64,000 nt of DNA from Mycoplasmopsis bovis PG45 (GTDB lineage Bacteria > Bacillota_I > Bacilli_A > Mycoplasmatales > Metamycoplasmataceae), in the NCBI RefSeq assembly GCF_000183385.1, contig NC_014760.1, positions 744,001-808,000 on the forward strand, given 5' to 3'. The position numbers and the translations under genes are program-made. The stretch's first letter is position 1. The number at the start of each line of letters is the position of its first letter. Below, piece by piece: positions 32,625-43,942 of this stretch. The notes beneath the pieces are model-generated. The model did not search any database. It was not told the origin of the DNA and worked only from the letters and a program-made list of their open reading frames with translations.

Positions 32625-34027
32625 GTAAAAAAACCAATGCTGGCTTCTGTCTTGGTGCAATTTTCATGCCAATTCTTTCTTCTATACTAACTGTGTCTTG
32701 TGGTGTGTACTATAATACTGATACAGAAAGAAAATTTGAGGAGCGGTTTAAATTCTTTGACTTTAAATTATATGAAGGTAAAATTAATAAAATTCTAAGA
32801 TGAACTGGAACCTTAGAGAGATTAAGCCATAAATATAAATGATTTGACGCAGATCCTGAATTCAAGAAAAGATTTAAAGATGTCTTTTTCAATTTTGTTA
32901 AATTAATTAATAGTTTTACTTATGCAGCAAATAAGGAATATCCAAATATTGAAGATGAATACCTTTCATACCTGATTTACACAATACGCTCTTTTGACTC
33001 CTTTTATTCAAATAAAATTCAAAATTCTAAAGTTGTGAAGCAATATAATTCAAAACTAACATATAAGGCTTTAACTCCAGGAAATATTCGATATTTTAGT
33101 GGGCTTAAATATATGAATCATCTTTGGAACAACAAGTTTAAAAATGATTCAACTAATTTGAAAAGAAGTGAATTTAAGAATTTATCAGCTTTTTTATCAA
33201 AAGATGTTTACGAAAATTCAGTTAAACTTGTGTCTTTTGCAAAGCGTGAGAGAGCTATAATACTTTCTGAATATACAAATGACAACAATGAAGAAACATA
33301 TAAAACTTATGACTTTCGCCCAAGAAATTATGATCCGTGAAATTCTTATATTGAGAATTATAAATATGCTGAGGATTTGCCTAAAATTAACAACACTGTA
33401 CTAATAAATAATCACAGAAAATTTGGAATTTTTGACGTTAAAAAAGAAGTGCTTGTTATTAATTCTAAAAAAATAAACGCATTGACATTTAAGTTTAACA
33501 AACTTTATAATTTTGATGATATTAGCGTAATGGCCACTTTAAACAAAAATGAATCTCGTGATTTACTTAACTATATAGACATTGATTTTGCTTATAGGCC
33601 TAAATTAATGAGCTTTAGGGAATTTTTTGAATTTGTAAAGAAAATAAAATTTAGAAAAAGCAATCTTTTAGAAAGTGAAATTGGAACAGGTTATATAGAT
33701 CTAGATGAATTGCTAGAACCTGTAAACAAGTTAATGCCAAACAAGTTTAATGTTTTTAAAATAAACACTTATGATTTTGGCAAATTTACACTTGGGAATT
33801 TGTATAGCACTGCTACTGGGAATTATGGCCAATGAAACAATAGCAAATATGACAAAAATATTTTTTTAGATTACATCAACTATTTTAAATTAGATCCTAA
33901 TACAAACAACACTGAATTGTTTATAACCCCTGATAGCTGAGATATAAATGAAATCTCTAAAAAAGATTGAGATGAAATGTTACCTGGTATATTAAAAAGT
34001 CTAGAAGGCTTTTTGTCGAAGAATTAA
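32594..34027 (+). CDS. Partner lipoprotein of S8 protease, cassette 2 (protease lost)
   Basis: 477 aa; ATG 32594 with AAGGAG upstream; signal peptide ends ILTVSC. Close to cassette 3's protein and less so to cassette 1's. Shares HRKFGIFDVKKEVLVINSKK, LTFKFNKLYN, YRPKLMSFREFFEFVKK and SEIGTGYIDLDELL. TGA codons are Trp. It keeps an open frame although its protease is ruined, so it may still have a use by itself or with another cassette's protease. Followed by a hairpin terminator. Confidence 0.8.
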
Positions 34028-34100
34028 ACTATAGTTATAAAACTTATTAATTGTCTAATAACCTTGTTTTATAGGACTTTTTGTGATTATATGTAATATA

Positions 34101-34128
34101 AAAAAAGTTGAGCAATGCTCAATTTTTT
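34101..34128. terminator. Bidirectional terminator between converging lipoprotein genes
   Basis: Stem TTGAGC with GCTCAA around AAT, A6 before and T6 after; serves both the cassette 2 lipoprotein (plus) and the repeat lipoprotein (minus). Confidence 0.75.
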
Positions 34129-34141
34129 GTTTATAAACATA

Positions 34142-35995
34142 TTAAGATTTTTTAAATGAAAACTGGTCTATATAAGTTTCTACAGAAACAGGGATTAAAA
34201 TCTCTTTGTTGTTGCTGTCTGAATGATCTTTTAAATCGCCAATGCCTTGCGCAAAAATCGGTAACTTAATATTAAATGAAAGTCTTAGTTTATCACCATC
34301 ATTATTTATTAATTCTAGTTTTAAGTCAAATATTGATTCAGAACCAATTCGGGTGGAAAAAGGATATAAAAGAAAATTATTACTTAACGAAGCTAAATCA
34401 CGAACTTTAATTGATTGATTGAAGCCATCTTTGTATGCATTGGAATTGTCAGATATAAAAACATTGAGCTCACTTATAATTCTTTGCTTTAAGAAGTCAG
34501 CTTTGTTTTTATCAATATCTTTTAAAATGTTTTGACCTGCTTTGATGCTTTCTTTTGTTGTTTTGGAAAAAATGCTTTTAATAACCTGAAGGTTTTTAAA
34601 TGACATTGTAGTTAAGAAAAAACCTATTACATTGTTAGCTGGATTTTTCAGATCAGCCTTTTTAAAACCGGCAAAAGAAAAAGTCTTGGTAATTATTGGC
34701 TCAGCATTATCCTTTTCTGGATTGTTTTTGATTTCAACTTCTAATTGCAATGTTCCTGCACTATCATCATATCCTGCTGCTATTATTTTGTCAATATATT
34801 CTTCCCTTAAGCTTTCATTATATTTGAATAAAGCTTCCTTAGTACCTGGTCCAAATGGAATTGTTTCACTGCTAAAATATTTTCCATTTGCATTTAGTAA
34901 TGATTCATAGTCTATTGTGTTGTTGTTAACAATACCACTATATGTTTCTTTATTGTCAATATAAAGTAGCATTCTAGCGATTAAAGATGGATAGAGATTC
35001 TTTATTCCTTCATCGGGCTCTTTAGCACTAATATAGTTTTCCTTTTTATTCTTATTGTTTATTATTTGTTCTGTTTTTTTAAATCCATGTACTGTAAAGA
35101 CAAAGTCCTTAGTAACATTTTGCTTTGTGAAGCTAATTGTAAGATTAATTAGCAGACCACTATCAAAGTCATATTTAACAAATTCAGGTTTTATTTTTAA
35201 TGCATAATTATCTATTAATTGCTTGTCAAAAACGTCTTTAAAAAAGATGTTTTCGCTTTTTTGTATTTCAGCAAAAGCAGTTTTTGGATCATACTTTTTA
35301 TATGAATAATTTGTTATTTTCAAATTCTTATTTAATGATTGTACATCGCTAAAATCAACGTTTTTAGTATTTGTATTTTCATTATTGTCAGGATCAGTGC
35401 GTCCAACATCTGGTCTCCTTGGCTCAAATGTCTCTGACGGGGCAATAAGTTTTTTTGCAGGCGGTTTCTCATTATTTATATTGTTTATTATTTGTTCTGC
35501 TTTTTTAAATCCATGTACTGTAAAGACAAAATCCTTAGTAACATTTTGCTTTGTAAAGCTAATTGTAAGATTAATTAGCAGACCACTATCAAAGTCATAT
35601 TTAACAAATTCAGGTTTTAATTTTAATGCATAATTATCTATTAATTGCTTGTCAAAAACGTCTTTAAAAAAGATGTTTTCGCTTTTTTGTATTTCAGCAA
35701 AAGCAGTTTTTGGATCGTACTTTTTATATGAATAATTTGTTATTTTCAAATTCTTATTTAATGATTGTACATCGCTAAAATCATCGTTTTTAGTATTTGT
35801 GTTTTCATTATTGTCAGGCTCAGTGCGTTCAACATCTGGTCTCCTTGGCTCAAATGTCTCTGACGGGGCAATAGGTTTTTTTGCAGGCGGTTTCTGATTA
35901 TTTATATTGTTGTTTTCTTCATTATGACACTTAGCAGCTATAGTGACACTCATTAATGGAATAGTAGATAATAAAATATTTTTCCTTTTCTTCAT
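34142..35995 (-). CDS. Repeat-containing surface lipoprotein
   Basis: 617 aa from ATG 35995 (MKKRKNILLSTIPLMSVTIA) with AGAGG 7 nt upstream; a longer frame from 36055 lacks a site. The lipobox region ends IAAKC, a form seen in M. bovis Vsp lipoproteins. Residues about 31-172 and 173-314 are near-identical 142-aa repeats; each holds a Pro-rich linker and a domain ending FVFTVHGFKK, which resembles the mycoplasma lipoprotein-associated domain (Pfam Lipoprotein_17). A weaker third copy ends TFSFAGFKK. The C-terminal end (FNIKLPIFAQGIGDLKD) is also found as a remnant at 40623-40813. Function unknown; likely an antigen. Confidence 0.8.
   Translation of the reverse strand: MKKRKNILLSTIPLMSVTIAAKCHNEENNNINNQKPPAKKPIAPSETFEPRRPDVERTEPDNNENTNTKNDDFSDVQSLNKNLKITNYSYKKYDPKTAFAEIQKSENIFFKDVFDKQLIDNYALKLKPEFVKYDFDSGLLINLTISFTKQNVTKDFVFTVHGFKKAEQIINNINNEKPPAKKLIAPSETFEPRRPDVGRTDPDNNENTNTKNVDFSDVQSLNKNLKITNYSYKKYDPKTAFAEIQKSENIFFKDVFDKQLIDNYALKIKPEFVKYDFDSGLLINLTISFTKQNVTKDFVFTVHGFKKTEQIINNKNKKENYISAKEPDEGIKNLYPSLIARMLLYIDNKETYSGIVNNNTIDYESLLNANGKYFSSETIPFGPGTKEALFKYNESLREEYIDKIIAAGYDDSAGTLQLEVEIKNNPEKDNAEPIITKTFSFAGFKKADLKNPANNVIGFFLTTMSFKNLQVIKSIFSKTTKESIKAGQNILKDIDKNKADFLKQRIISELNVFISDNSNAYKDGFNQSIKVRDLASLSNNFLLYPFSTRIGSESIFDLKLELINNDGDKLRLSFNIKLPIFAQGIGDLKDHSDSNNKEILIPVSVETYIDQFSFKKS
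35041..35892 (-). repeat. Two 426-bp tandem repeats inside the lipoprotein gene
   Basis: The 142-codon unit is repeated almost exactly (for example ATTATTTGTTCTG at 35061 and 35487, 426 bp apart). In-frame units of such identity should recombine easily and change protein size. Confidence 0.9.
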
Positions 35996-36225
35996 AATAA
36001 ACCTCTGACAAAATAATTCTATATTTTTATATAGCATAATCAAAAAATAATTCATTACTTTGACCCAATAATACTGTTTTAAAGCCTTTTTGGAATTATT
36101 CAGTTAAATTGATAATGTTTCATAATTACTATGACCTTCAACCTTGATGCCACAAAATTATTTATTTTAATAAATAATCTGCCTTGATGCTTTCTCTAAT
36201 TTGCTAATAAAAATATAATAAGCTT

Positions 36226-36425
36226 ATGAATGAATTTATAGATTTATACAACACAACTGAACATTCATTTTTAGAATCATTGATCAAGGTTAAAGATCTA
36301 GTTAGATTATCGAAAAAAATGGCAAAAAAGCCGTTGTTTTAAGTGATCATAATATCTATTTGCATTAGGTGAATTTTTAAAACAATGCAATATTTATGAC
36401 ATTAAACCAATAATTGAAATGAATT
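36226..36425 (+). pseudogene. Duplicate of the first ~200 bp of dnaE
   Basis: ATG 36226 and the following codons match the start of dnaE at 41008 (MNEFIDLYNTTEHSFLESLI), but small deletions break the frame after about 25 codons (CGAAAAAAATGGC). The upstream 70 bp (ATTTATTTTAATAAATAATC and on) also match the dnaE promoter region. The match stops at about 36425 and meets a copy of the 149-aa gene's 3' end. It is a scar of a segmental duplication. Confidence 0.92.
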
Positions 36426-36429
36426 ATTC

Positions 36430-36612
36430 GTGAAATCAAGGTGCTCTATAATGTTTGTAATGAGACCTGATGCATTTGATGCTTATTTTGAAGTTTGCAC
36501 AGTTGAAAAGGAACAATTCATACCGCCGCTAGTTTACGATGCTACAATGAGATTTATGAATAGTAATATGAACAAAATTGAATATCCTATTGTTGTTCCT
36601 GTTGTTAGCTAA
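36430..36612 (+). pseudogene. 3' fragment of the 149-aa gene (copy of 27962-28145)
   Basis: About 60 codons, SRCSIMFVMRPDAFDAYFEV and on to a stop, 85-90 percent like the last part of the protein at 27696-28145. No start or N-terminal part. The following 170 bp to the protease start also match the 28146-28319 region. Confidence 0.85.
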
Positions 36613-36773
36613 AAGATACAATTTATTAAAGTTTGCCTGTTTAGAAATCGAAAAAGTGACAAGATTATTTCTATCACTTTTTTTCCTTTATAAATCTTAG
36701 TTTATATTTTAAATATCATAATTAGATACACTAACTTATTCCACTCATAAATTTAAATATCCGCTAATATAAT

Positions 36774-36779
36774 TATAAT
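36774..36779 (+). promoter_or_regulatory. -10 box of protease 3, probable leaderless start
   Basis: TATAAT, nine nt, then ATG 36789, identical in form to protease 1. Confidence 0.55.
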
Positions 36780-36788
36780 TTTAGTGGT

Positions 36789-39107
36789 ATGAATAAGTTG
36801 AATAAGTTAATTTTAAGCCCAATATATCTCACCCCAATTTTTTCTGTTTCTGGGCTTTTGAAAATTGTTGATGATAAGGTTAAGTTAAACAAAGATAGCT
36901 CTATATCTATTGATGAGAGTGATTATAAGCAATTAATTAGAATGTATGTCCCTTACTATAATAAACTAGGGGTTCGTGGTAGAGACAGAAGACCCACTAA
37001 TTACTCATCTAGCAAATACAATAAAGTTGGAATTGTGGAAGTAAGTGACTTAGATAGCAATTATTTGCTTTCTCAAAATGATCAATTTAAATTTATAAAA
37101 ACACACTATAGCCAACCTAATAAAAAAAATGATGACAATCATGGATATGCAGTGACATCAATAATTGGTACAGACTTTGGAATTAATCAAAACGCATCAA
37201 TTTATTACACTTTTTTAAATGATGATGACACTGTTAAGGCTGTCAAGAATTTATATTACAAGTATGACGTAAAACTTATAAATATGAGTCTGGGACCAAC
37301 AAGTATTTTTGATCTAGTAGGTATAAAGACTAGCAATTCTAATTCACATATATCAAGCAATAAGTATAATGGCGTTGAGACTGAAAGTAAGATGTCAATT
37401 GATACTATTTATATATACAGACATTTCTTTCACCTTTTATCAAAGGCTATTTTGTATTTTACATATGAAGATAATAAGAATATTTATAATGTAAGAGCCA
37501 TCGAGGATCAGTATGCAACTATTGGTAAATTTGCTCTTGAAAATGATATTAAAGTAATTCAATCTAGTGGAAATGATAATGATGAATTACCAAAAATAAT
37601 AGTTAGCAATGATTTTTTAAACAAACCAGAGTTTATGAAAAATGGAAATTTATCTGCTGACAAAATCTATGAAACATTTAAATTATTCTTTAATTCTGTT
37701 ATGAGTTTCTCGCAGGAATACTGGCCAGATGAAAATGTTCGATCTTACAACATAAATTTAATAAATAAAATTCAAAGAGTTTTAGATAATGCTATAGGTG
37801 GCTTGAATTGAGAATTCAATAAGAAAACTGGTTGATTAAAAACCTTTAATTTCAAAGAATTTGCAGATCTAGAGATGAGAAAGAAGAAATTGTTTAAAGG
37901 TTTATCAAATTGACAAAGCCTGCGCTATCATGATGGAATTATTACAGTTGGTTCAGTAAATTGAAAGAATGTTGCAACTGCATTTAGTTCATATGCAAAA
38001 GATAATTATGGCACTTATCCGCTTGTTTCTGCTTTTGGTGATACACTCAAGAATGATAGTGAAGAACTAACAAAAAATAATTATTACAGTCGCGATTATT
38101 ACAAAATTAAAAACTACATTGAATCAACCAAAGATACAAAAGATTTCAGAAATAAAATGTCATACTTATTTGATTTTAATGGTACGAGTAAGGCGGCTCC
38201 ACTAATAACAGGACTTATATCAAGACTACAAGGCGAATTAAATAAGGAATTATCCATTGCAGATGTCAAGCTGTTACTTACCAGCTCATCTAATTATTCA
38301 TCCACTAAGGCATGAAAATCAAAAAAAATTAGTTTTGATGAGCTAACTTCTGAATACGAATATTGAAGGTCTAACAGATCTAAAAATAAAACTGGCTTTG
38401 GAATCCCTAAATATCATAAAATGAAAAGTATTTTTGAAAGCGGAAATATAAAAAGAATTCGTCCTCATGAACTAGGCAAAGAATTTATAACAAAAAATAC
38501 TGAAAGGCAATTTTACTATACTGAATATCTGAATGAAAATTGGAGATTTTTAAATCTGACTTTTGTTTGGAGACACAAACAATCTTTTTCAGAGTATTGA
38601 AAATTACACATTATAGACAATAATCCATATGTGAGTTGATTTAGAAATAAATGACTACCAGATTTATTAAGCGCAATAAGACACAAGCAATCACAAGATG
38701 CTAGTTGAAATATTAATAGAGTGCCTTTTTATTCTATAGATATAGAAGCAGATATAGCAACTATTATGGGTAATTTGTACCCGTCAATAACTTACATTCA
38801 TAGCACTGAGCCCAACACAAGTGTACAACGTGTATTTAGCTACAGACCATATGATATATCTGCTGAAAATTATGCAATATATATAAGACACTCTGAATTG
38901 GAGGCATATTTAAATCTTTACTGAGAATATTTAATTTGAAAAAATAATGTCACATTAAATAATGAATATGACGAAAATAGATCATATTATCGTGCTACTC
39001 ATCCAGCGTTGCAACCATATAAAAAATACATCTCACAAATCAAGCAAAAATACTGAGAACATCTTAAGGAGAATGTATGGCTAGAAAGCTACAGAGATTT
39101 ACGTTAA
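36789..39107 (+). CDS. Exported subtilisin-like (S8) serine protease, cassette 3
   Basis: 772 aa, full length, many TGA as Trp. Signal peptide MNKLNKLILSPIYLTPIFSV without lipobox. S8 motifs: GIVEVSD with E84 in place of the catalytic Asp; NHGYAVTSIIGT with H118; LINMSLGP; IQSSGNDND; and NGTSKAAPLITG with Ser467. It shares the long C-terminal domain with cassette 1 (RSKNKTGFGIPKY, IRPHELGKEFI, HPALQPYKKYI). The last 31 bp overlap the partner lipoprotein. With cassette 1 it is one of two copies likely to make enzyme. Confidence 0.85.
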
Positions 39108-40501
39108 GCAAAAAGGCCAATATTACTTCCTGCCTTGGTGCAATAACCATGCCAGTGCTTTTTTCAATATCAACTATATCATGCGGGGAGTATTATATTA
39201 GCTATACTGAAGAAAGTTTTTTAATTCATTTCAAATTGTTTGATTTTAAATTATATGAGAAAAAAATTCTACAGACTTTAGAATCGACTAATACTATTGA
39301 AACATTGGGCAGAAAATATGATTCGTTTAATGCAGATTCTGAATTTAAAGATAGATTTAAAGAGGTTTTTTACAACTTTGTTAAATTGATTAATAATTTT
39401 ACATATGCTGCAAATCAAGAAATTCCAGGGATAGAAAATGAATATATTTCATACCTCATTTACACAATAAACTTATATGATTCGTTTTATTCAAAAGAAA
39501 TTAATAATTCAAAAGTTGTTAAAGAATACAATCCAAAGCTTGCATATACAGCTTTAACTCCCGGTAGCATTATATACTTTAGTGGTCTTAAATATATGAA
39601 GCAACTTTGAGATGAAGAAATTAAAAACAATTTGCCTAGCTTAAAAAACAGCAGTTTTAAGAATTTATCGGCTTTTCTCTCAAAATATGTCTATGATAAT
39701 TCAGTTAAGCTTGAATCGTTTGTAAAGCGTGAAAAAGCTACGAGGCCACGTACAGTAGTAAATAATGGTCGCAAAAAATACCGTGATATTTATGACTTTT
39801 ATCCAATAAATTATGTGCCAGAAAGAGTAGAATATATAGAAGAACATAATTATGCTAAAAAATTGCCTGAAAACAATAATGCTACGCTAATAAATAACCA
39901 TAGAAAATTTGGTATTTTTGATGTCAAAAAAGAATCACTTATTATCGATTCTAAAACAGTAAATGCATTGACATTCAAATTTAACAAACTTTATAACTTA
40001 AATGATATTAGTGTGACTGCACACTATAACAAAAATGAATCAGGTAATTTGCTTAACTTTATAGACATTAATTTTGCCTATAGACCTAAATTAATGAGCT
40101 TTAAGGAATTTTTTGATTTTGTAAAGAAAATAAAATTTAGAAAAAGCAATCTTTTAGAAAGTGAAATTGGAACAGGTTATATAGACTTAGATAAATTACT
40201 ACAGCCTGTTGACAAAATATCAGCCGAAAAATTTAGTGTTTTCAATATAAACACTTATGATTTTGGCAAATTTACGCGTGGAAATTTGGCTAGCACTGCT
40301 ACTGGGAATTATGGTAGCAAACACAACAGTAAATATGACAAAAATGTATTTTTAGATTACATCAACTTGCTAAAACTAGATCCTAAGTCAAAAAACACCG
40401 AGTTGTTTATAACTCCTGAGAGCTGAGACATAAATGATATTCATAAAAAAGATTGAGAGCAATTGCTGCCTAATATATTAAAAAGTTTAGAAAAGTCTTA
40501 A
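39077..40501 (+). CDS. Partner lipoprotein of S8 protease, cassette 3
   Basis: 474 aa; ATG 39077 (MARKLQRFTLSKKANITS) with AAGGAG upstream, inside the protease gene. The signal peptide ends STISC. Shares with cassette 2 HRKFGIFDVKKESLIIDSK, LTFKFNKLYN, YRPKLMSFKEFFDFVKKIKF and SEIGTGYIDLDKLL. The N-terminal MARKLQRF and its overlap with the protease are the same in both, so the two came from one duplication. Several TGA are Trp. Function unknown; see cassette 1. Confidence 0.8.
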
Positions 40502-40622
40502 CCATAGTTTTATACAACAACTATAAAACAGTAACTTTAATTATATCCTTGTTTTATAGGTCTTTTGGCATTATGTAATATGCAAAAATTGTGCCCTTGC
40601 TCAATTTTTGTCTGTGGTTTTG

Positions 40623-40813
40623 TTATTTTTCAAACATAAACTGATCAATGTTTGCTTCTACTAAAACAGGAATTAATATTTGTCTGCTGTTTGAATTAGA
40701 ATAATCCTTTAGATCTCCAATTCCTTGTGAAAAAATTGGCAGCTTAATATTAAATGAAAGCTTTAGTTTGTTTGCGTCGCTATTTGCAAACTCTATTTTT
40801 AGATCAAATTTTA
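40623..40813 (-). pseudogene. C-terminal remnant of a paralog of the repeat lipoprotein
   Basis: On the minus strand about 62 codons (FDLKIEFANSDANKLKLSFN and on, ending FMFEK stop) match the end of the lipoprotein at 34142-35995. The 5' part is missing. It lies between cassette 3 and dnaE, the place expected if a tandem duplication had copied the repeat lipoprotein with the cassette. Confidence 0.88.
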
Positions 40814-40995
40814 AGACTGCATATACAAAATAATTATATTATTGTCTTAATAAGTCTGTTTTATAGGCTTTTTGCCAAAGTTTCATATTTTCAAATCCAA
40901 GTAAATTAAGCTAATTTTGTTTTATTCTAATCAGCAAAATTATTTATTTTTAATAAATAATCTGCCTTGATGCTTTCTCTAATTTGCTAATAAAA

Positions 40996-41001
40996 TATAA
41001 T
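40996..41001 (+). promoter_or_regulatory. -10 box of dnaE, probable leaderless start
   Basis: TATAAT ends 6 nt before the dnaE ATG with no Shine-Dalgarno. The same box precedes the dnaE fragment at 36226. The 40814-40995 stretch has a CTGTTTTATAG motif (40859-40869) and otherwise no gene. Confidence 0.55.
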
Positions 41002-41007
41002 AAGCAT

Positions 41008-43941
41008 ATGAATGAATTTATAGATTTATACAACACAACTGAATATTCATTTTTAGAATCATTGATCAAGGTTAAAGATCTAGTTAGATTATCAAAAGAA
41101 AATGGCAAAAAGGCTGTTGTTTTAAGTGATCATAATAATCTGTTTGCATTGGGTGAATTTTTAAAACAATGCAATATTTATGACATCAAACCAATAATTG
41201 GAATTGATCTAGATGTTGAAGATTCTAGATTCATTTTACTTGCTAAAAACTATGATGGGTTTAAGTTAATTAATTCCTTGATTTTAAAAAAATCAAGTCA
41301 AGAAATAACTATAGATGATATAGTTAATGACAATATTTTTATAATTGACCACCCTTCAAATGGATTATATGCAAAAAATGAACACCACAAACTTAGTGAT
41401 AATAAAAATTACTATATTTCGTCACCTGATTCATCGTTACCCAACTCAATTTATATAAAAGAAAACAGACTTATTGATATAGAAGATAACGAAACATTAA
41501 ACATTGTTTTGAAACTAGGAAACAGCAAAGAAGCTAATTATAATTTTAACTATTTTGACGACTATACAACTGATCCTGTTTTTTTGAATAGAATAAATTT
41601 TATTGTTGACAACTGCAATGTCATTTTTCCAAAAAAAGAGCTTAAATTAGCATCCTTTTGCAAGACTGATGAGGAAAATTATGAGCTTTTTATAAGTAAA
41701 ATAAAACAAGGTCTTTTAAAACATAAAAAAGCTTTATCACCCTATAAAACAGTGATTAATGACAGAATAAATTATGAGTGTTCTGTAATTAAAGAGTTAG
41801 GTTTTGTAAACTATTTTCTAATAATATCAGATATGATTGAATATGCTGATGCTAATGACATTTCTATAGGCCCAGGTAGAGGTAGCGCATCTGGCTCACT
41901 AATTAGTTTTCTGCTTGGAATTACAAAGATAAACCCATTAAAGTACAATCTTTTATTTGAAAGATTTTTGAACGTTGACAAAGTATCATGGCCTGATATT
42001 GATATTGATATTCAAGATGATAGACGTGATGAAATTTTTACATATTTGCAAAGTAAATATGGCCATAATAGAGTAGCTGTTATTTCGACTTTTCAAACAA
42101 TGGGGGTTAAACAAGCTATACGAGATGTAGGCAGAATGCTTGATATTCCACTTGCAGATATTAACAGAATAAGCAAATCTATAAATGCATTTGCAAATTA
42201 TTCATCAATAGAAGAAGAATTTGCAAAGAACCTTGTCTTTAATAAAGAAGTTTCACTAATTAAAGAGTATGAAAAATTTGTAAATCATGTTTCTAAACTC
42301 CAAGGGCTTCCACGTCAATATGGAATTCATGCTGCTGGATTAATAATTTCAGACAAAGACTTAAGTGAATATGTGCCTGTATTTGAAAATGCAAACTCAT
42401 TCTTGCAAGTTCAAGTGCCAATGGAATTTGTTGAAGACTTTGGCTTATTAAAAATTGATCTATTGGGACTTAAGACTCTAACAGAAATTAAGCACATTGA
42501 AAAAAGAATTAGCAAGAATAAGCTTTTTGACGAATTAGTCTATGAAAATGACCTAGAGTTACAAGATCCTATGGCCATAAATCTGCTTAATAATGGCAAT
42601 ACTGAAGGTCTTTTTCAAATAGAATCATCAGGGATGAAAAACACAATCAAAAAGGTTGGCATTCAAAATTTTGAAGATCTTTTCGCTATTATTTCATTAT
42701 ATCGTCCCGGACCAAAAGAATATATAAAAGATTATGCGAATAATAGAAGAGATCCTAGTTTAATTGAAAAAATAGATCCAACATATGATGAAATTGTGGC
42801 TCCAACACATGGAATTATTATTTACCAAGAGCAAATAATGGAAATAGCTCAAGCGGTTGCCAAAATGTCATTTGCTCAAGCTGATTTATTAAGGCGAGCA
42901 ATAAGTAAGAAAAATGAAGTTGAACTTCATAAATATAGAAACACATTTTTCAAAGGCGGGCTAAAAAATAACTTTAGTTTAGACTCTCTTGAAAAAATAT
43001 ATGACAAAATTGAGAAGTTTGCTCAATATGGTTTTAATAAATCACATGCTGTTTCATATGCGTACTTAACAATGAAAATGGCTTACTACAAGGCAAGATA
43101 TCCACAGGTTTACTTTAGTTCCCTAATTTCTAACTCATATGGTGACCAAACCAAAATTGCTTCATTTGTTAATGAGTTAAAAAATATGAATTTTAGTGTG
43201 TATTCGCCAAATATTACTCACTTTACCAATTCAGCTATAGTGGATAATGGCGATATTTACCTTCCTTTTAATATGATTAAGGGTCTGGGAACTGAAAGCA
43301 TTAGAAAAATTGCTTTGGATATAAAAGAAAATGGCGAATACAAGGACTTATCTATATTTGAGATATTACTACGCTTAAGATTTGCAGGCTTAAAAAATTC
43401 AATAATAAGCACACTTATAAGAGCAAATGTTTTTCGAGACTTTGGCTTTCAATATTATATTTCAGGCGTGGATTTGCTTATGCAAGAAGAATATAATTTG
43501 CTTAGCAAGGGAGCAAACTCGTTTAAAGAAATATTGCATAATTTGGACTTTGAGGGCTATAAACAAGCCTCAGAAAACATAGAGATGCAATCTATGTTTA
43601 ATCTAGAAGAAGAATCACGTAATGAGATAGAACTGTTAGGAGGCGTCTATAATGCCTATAAAACAGTGCAATACGAAAAAAAATACAAATATAAGCTAGC
43701 TGATTTACTAAAAATGCATGGCAATTATAATGTTGCCATTGAAATTGTTGTTAAAAAAGAACTTAGAGATAAACCATATGTAATTTTAGAAGTATGTGAC
43801 AGAAGTTTAAATTACACATTTTTTGTTAACAAAAATAACCTATCAAAATATCGACCACTTAATAAAGGCGATATAGTTGAAGCACATATTCGCTCAAATG
43901 GTTATAAAATGTATCTAGATTCATGACAAGGAATTGAATAA
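41008..43941 (+). CDS. dnaE: DNA polymerase III alpha subunit, DnaE type
   Basis: Replicative DNA polymerase; 977 aa to TAA 43939, with one TGA (Trp) near the end. Polymerase signatures: SIGPGRGSASGSLISF, then PDIDIDIQDDRR at about 329-340 with catalytic Asp residues, YGIHAAGLIIS and YRPGPKEYI with KSHAVSYAYLTMKMAYYK. The N-terminal PHP domain is altered: the metal-binding HxH at the start of other DnaE proteins reads LYNTTEYSFLESL, so its proofreading or phosphatase role is probably lost. ATG 41008 has no Shine-Dalgarno. It precedes the exonuclease gene by one base. Confidence 0.95.
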
Positions 43942-43942
43942 T

